Shown: in pieces, positions 4,867 to 7,014 of the stretch
Numbering within the stretch: the first letter of the stretch is position 1
How the letters are laid out: the number at the start of each line of letters is the position of its first letter
DNA from: an uncultured Candidatus Melainabacteria bacterium
Lineage (GTDB): Bacteria; Cyanobacteriota; Vampirovibrionia; Gastranaerophilales; Gastranaerophilaceae
Assembly: GCA_946186335.1 (NCBI GenBank)
Contig: CAMHMW010000096.1
Span: 1-7,014, forward strand
Reading direction: 5' to 3'
Length of the DNA: 7,014 nt
The notes under the pieces: model-generated
What the model saw: the letters and a program-made list of their open reading frames with translations, nothing else
Database searches by the model: none
Told to the model about the DNA's origin: nothing
Program-made: the position numbers and the translations under genes

Positions 4867-5088
4867 TTGTTTAGAAGTAGGGATATGGGTAGAGCAGTTG
4901 CCGTCAGAAGATGGACTACGACTGCATTAGAATGCTATAAACGAGGATGTAATTGTGAAGGTTGTTTTTATAGAGATTTCTTTAGCGGTTCTTCACAAAA
5001 GTGCCAGATGAAGGCATCTGTACTGGAATTAGTCAGAGTAATCGGAACTCCCGATGTTGAGTTACCTCAATTCTTGGCTGACGAATAG
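4867..5088 (+). CDS. Small conserved-looking protein with a five-cysteine motif, function unknown
   Basis: A 73-residue basic protein. Its core carries a compact cysteine cluster, C23-x4-C28-x-C30-x2-C33-x12-C46, followed by a short helix-like segment (VLELVRVIG, residues 52-60). The spacing of C28, C30, C33 and C46 suggests binding of zinc or an iron-sulfur cluster. The arrangement resembles small Cys-cluster proteins of low-GC anaerobes as I remember them, but I cannot name a family. The start is uncertain. TTG at 4867 has GGAG ten bases upstream. ATG at 4885 has only an over-close AGGG. TTG at 4780 would place a strong palindrome inside the gene and add an unconvincing N-terminus. It follows the CATG-array promoter with a long leader, and hpf follows 76 bases later with its own promoter. 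A DNA- or RNA-binding role is possible but unproven. Confidence 0.7.
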   Translation: MFRSRDMGRAVAVRRWTTTALECYKRGCNCEGCFYRDFFSGSSQKCQMKASVLELVRVIGTPDVELPQFLADE

Positions 5089-5099
5089 ATAATTAACCC

Positions 5100-5128
5100 T
5101 TTAAAAATAAAAATATTTGTGTTATACT
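5100..5128 (+). promoter_or_regulatory. Promoter of hpf (extended -10)
   Basis: TTTAAA (5100-5105) lies 17 bases before TATACT (5123-5128), which has TG one base upstream (5120-5121). The predicted start is about 5135, giving a 30-base leader with GGAGG at 5155-5159. Confidence 0.6.
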
Positions 5129-5164
5129 GATTGAGTATCGGTATAGTTAAGTTTGGAGGTTCAA

Positions 5165-5545
5165 ATGCACATACACGTAAACGGCAGAAATATTGAAATT
5201 ACAGATGCAATTAAAGCTTATGTAAAGGAAAAAATAGGCAAAGTAGCAACTCGTTATGACCAAATTCAGGGTATTGACGTTGTTTTGGAAGTAATTAAAA
5301 ATCCTTCCGCAGAAGGAAAGCATATCGCAGAAGTTATCTGTAAAACAAATTCCGGCAGTATTCGTGTACAGGAAGCAGCTGAATCTATGTATGCAAGCAT
5401 TGACCTGCTTGCTGATAAATTGGCAAGACAAATTACAAAACTGAAAGATAAAAATATTTCATCAGACAAATCTTCAATCCGTACAGGTATTAAAGACGAA
5501 GTTTCGGAAGAAGAAGTTGAAGATGTCAAAGCAATAGATGACTAA
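5165..5545 (+). CDS. hpf: Ribosome hibernation promoting factor, short form
   Basis: This small protein binds in the decoding channel of the 30S subunit and silences or protects ribosomes in slow growth. Residues 1-95 are a full S30AE/RaiA domain, beginning MHIHVNGRNIEITDAIKAYV and containing the beta strand IDVVLEVIKN and the second helix ESMYASIDLLADKLARQITK. The 126-residue length is that of the short form plus a tail: residues 98-126 are Ser-, Asp- and Glu-rich and do not look like the 50-residue C-terminal dimerisation domain of long HPF. Start: the frame opens with TTG at 5153, but the ATG at 5165 has GGAGG five bases upstream, and the TTG would overlap that site, so ATG is preferred. 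It has its own promoter and a strong terminator, so it is a single-gene unit. Expression in stationary phase is expected from the family. Confidence 0.92.
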   Translation: MHIHVNGRNIEITDAIKAYVKEKIGKVATRYDQIQGIDVVLEVIKNPSAEGKHIAEVICKTNSGSIRVQEAAESMYASIDLLADKLARQITKLKDKNISSDKSSIRTGIKDEVSEEEVEDVKAIDD

Positions 5546-5568
5546 TAATTTTTTAATAAATCGATAAT

Positions 5569-5597
5569 ACCACCGTATTTTTACGGTGGTTTTTTAT
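5569..5597 (+). terminator. Intrinsic terminator of hpf
   Basis: A 9-base perfect stem ACCACCGTA/TACGGTGGT (5569-5577, 5582-5590) with a TTTT loop is followed by TTTTTAT. It lies 23 bases after the hpf stop and insulates hpf from the kinase gene. The opposite strand has no matching T-tract, so it works in one direction. Confidence 0.9.
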
Positions 5598-5608
5598 TGT
5601 GCAAATTG

Positions 5609-5617
5609 TGATATAAT
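5609..5617 (+). promoter_or_regulatory. Extended -10 promoter of the kinase gene, predicted leaderless
   Basis: TGATATAAT is a perfect extended -10. Its last base, 5617, counted as position -7, puts the transcription start exactly on the A of the kinase ATG (5624). The -35 region falls in the T-tract of the hpf terminator and is weak, which an extended -10 can tolerate. No Shine-Dalgarno is present. Confidence 0.6.
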
Positions 5618-5623
5618 TCAGAC

Positions 5624-7014
5624 ATGAGGAAATTTGATTTTTTTAATCAATATACAAATCCGATAATTGTTATAAGGGATTATGAGAAGGTTGTTTTCAG
5701 AAACAATACCTTTCGCCGTGTTTTTAATAAATTTGAAGATATAAGACGATTTGCCCACCGCATGAATTTTGATATCTGTCCGATGAACAGCGAAGATGTT
5801 GACCTTTGTTCCCCGATATTTCAGGCAATTATTTCAAAAGAAAATTTCTTTGCCAGAGTAAATTATTCCGCTGCCCCCGGACAAACAGTCTTTTACGATT
5901 TAACAGCAATTAAAAGAGGGGCATATACAATAATTTTTCTGGTTGATGTCAATTCTGACGTACTTTTGAAAGACAACCGAAAAGAACGTGAGGCAATTGA
6001 AAACGAACTGGAAAAACTGCGGGAAGAAAACGAGGAACTTCAAAAAATCCGTACAAAAGCACAATCACAGGCAATTAAAATCGGCTTAATCAATAAACTT
6101 TCAAATATCATAAGAGAATCAATGGATATTTCGGTGATTTTAAATTCCGCCCTGCGGGAACTTGCTATTATGTTCGGATGTTTCAAAACATATTATGCTC
6201 AAAGAACAGATAACGGATTTGAGGTGGTTGAAACATTCGGAGAAAACGGTTTTACCGGAAAAGAAATTTCATTTGATGCCTATGCAATGAAACAACTTCT
6301 GTCCGATAAAATTTCCACAAGTTACTCAATGTCCGAATACATTGAGGCAGAACCCTTTAAACAATCGGTTTTAAGAGTTATTGTTCCGGTTTACCACATG
6401 CAGAAAATGATAGGTGCATTAGTTCTTTTAAGTTACCAAAAACGTGAACTGAACGAAGAAATAGAAATTCTTGATGCGGTATCATCTCAACTTGGCAACG
6501 CTATTATAAGAGCCGAACTTTACCGTAAGAATGCCGAAAACGTTCAAAGCCTGAAATCTGCACTTGAAGAATTGAAAGAAACTCAATTACAGCTTATAAA
6601 TTCCGAAAAAATGGCTTCTCTTGGTCAACTTGTCGCAGGAATTGCACACGAAATTAATACTCCTGTTGCCTCTATAAAATCAAACAACGCAATTATTTCA
6701 AAACTTATTCCGCAAATTGAGCAGGAAGATTTGAAAAATATGTTCACTGAAATAAATTCTCTTGACAGTGAGGCAATAGAAAGAATAACAAACATTGTTG
6801 TTTCTCTGAAAAAGTTTGTCAGACTTGATGAAGCGGATTTGCAGGAAGCAAATATAAACAAAGAGATAGACCTCACACTTGATTTGATTCGCCACGAAAC
6901 AAAAAATAAAATAGACATTATAAAAGAATACGGCGATATTCCGCCCGTAAAATGCTACCCGAATATGCTTAATCAGGTATTTACAAATATTCTTGTAAAC
7001 GCCTGTCAGGCAAT
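5624..7014 (+). CDS. Soluble PAS-GAF sensor histidine kinase, C-terminus missing
   Basis: This is the sensor of a two-component system; it autophosphorylates on His and passes the phosphate to a response regulator that is not in view. The 463 visible residues lack membrane segments, so it senses a cytoplasmic signal. Order: a PAS-like domain (about 1-115, opening FFNQYTNPIIVIRDYEKVVF), a coiled coil (about 116-150, rich in Glu and Lys), a GAF domain (about 155-300), a second short coiled coil (about 305-330), the HisKA phosphoacceptor box SLGQLVAGIAHEINTPVASI with H342, and the start of the ATPase domain with N-box NILVNACQA (455-463, N459 binding ATP-Mg). The G boxes lie beyond the edge. The H-box is of the type common in cyanobacterial kinases. 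ATG at 5624 is the first in-frame start after a TGA at 5609. It has no Shine-Dalgarno and coincides with the predicted transcription start. No residues that would bind haem or a chromophore can be identified with confidence. Confidence 0.93.
   Translation, partial: MRKFDFFNQYTNPIIVIRDYEKVVFRNNTFRRVFNKFEDIRRFAHRMNFDICPMNSEDVDLCSPIFQAIISKENFFARVNYSAAPGQTVFYDLTAIKRGAYTIIFLVDVNSDVLLKDNRKEREAIENELEKLREENEELQKIRTKAQSQAIKIGLINKLSNIIRESMDISVILNSALRELAIMFGCFKTYYAQRTDNGFEVVETFGENGFTGKEISFDAYAMKQLLSDKISTSYSMSEYIEAEPFKQSVLRVIVPVYHMQKMIGALVLLSYQKRELNEEIEILDAVSSQLGNAIIRAELYRKNAENVQSLKSALEELKETQLQLINSEKMASLGQLVAGIAHEINTPVASIKSNNAIISKLIPQIEQEDLKNMFTEINSLDSEAIERITNIVVSLKKFVRLDEADLQEANINKEIDLTLDLIRHETKNKIDIIKEYGDIPPVKCYPNMLNQVFTNILVNACQA

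Overview
The window is low-GC, gene-dense bacterial DNA. The organism is probably a gut or other anaerobic, non-photosynthetic relative of the Cyanobacteria (Melainabacteria/Vampirovibrionia type). This rests on the base composition, a DUF4127 protein, a small Cys-rich protein and a histidine kinase with a cyanobacterial-style H-box; it is an inference and only moderately secure.

Left part (1-2518). Three minus-strand genes: the N-terminal part of an Opp/Dpp-type peptide ABC transporter ATPase that runs off the left edge, the manganese exporter mntP, and a DUF4127 protein of unknown function. mntP starts on TTG inside the end of the DUF4127 gene, so these two are translationally coupled. The ABC gene has its own promoter.

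Middle (2518-4190). menG/ubiE (quinone C-methyltransferase) reads right from a short intergenic region shared with the DUF4127 gene. It meets a D-2-hydroxyacid dehydrogenase-like gene tail to tail, with stop codons overlapping by 4 bases. The dehydrogenase keeps its NAD fold and catalytic Arg but lacks the catalytic His and apparently the Glu.

Intergenic region (4191-4866). About 676 bases hold no convincing long gene but are highly organised. They contain a terminator-like hairpin in the leader of the dehydrogenase, a run of hairpins, and 13 CATG tetramers within 337 bases. Two perfect 24-base dyads lie exactly 42 bases apart, a 13-base direct repeat flanks the dyad cluster, and a good sigma70 promoter follows. 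The leader of the next gene carries a 10-base-arm palindrome. This is the most unusual part of the window and looks like a regulatory array, a structured RNA locus, or both.

Right part (4867-7014). A small protein with five cysteines is followed by a short-form ribosome hibernation factor (hpf) with its own promoter and a strong terminator. The last gene is a soluble PAS-GAF histidine kinase cut by the right edge.

A cross-cutting pattern is that three genes (ABC ATPase, DUF4127, kinase) have a -10 box ending 6-7 bases before the start codon and no Shine-Dalgarno sequence. This predicts leaderless mRNAs next to ordinary Shine-Dalgarno genes (menG, dehydrogenase, hpf, mntP).
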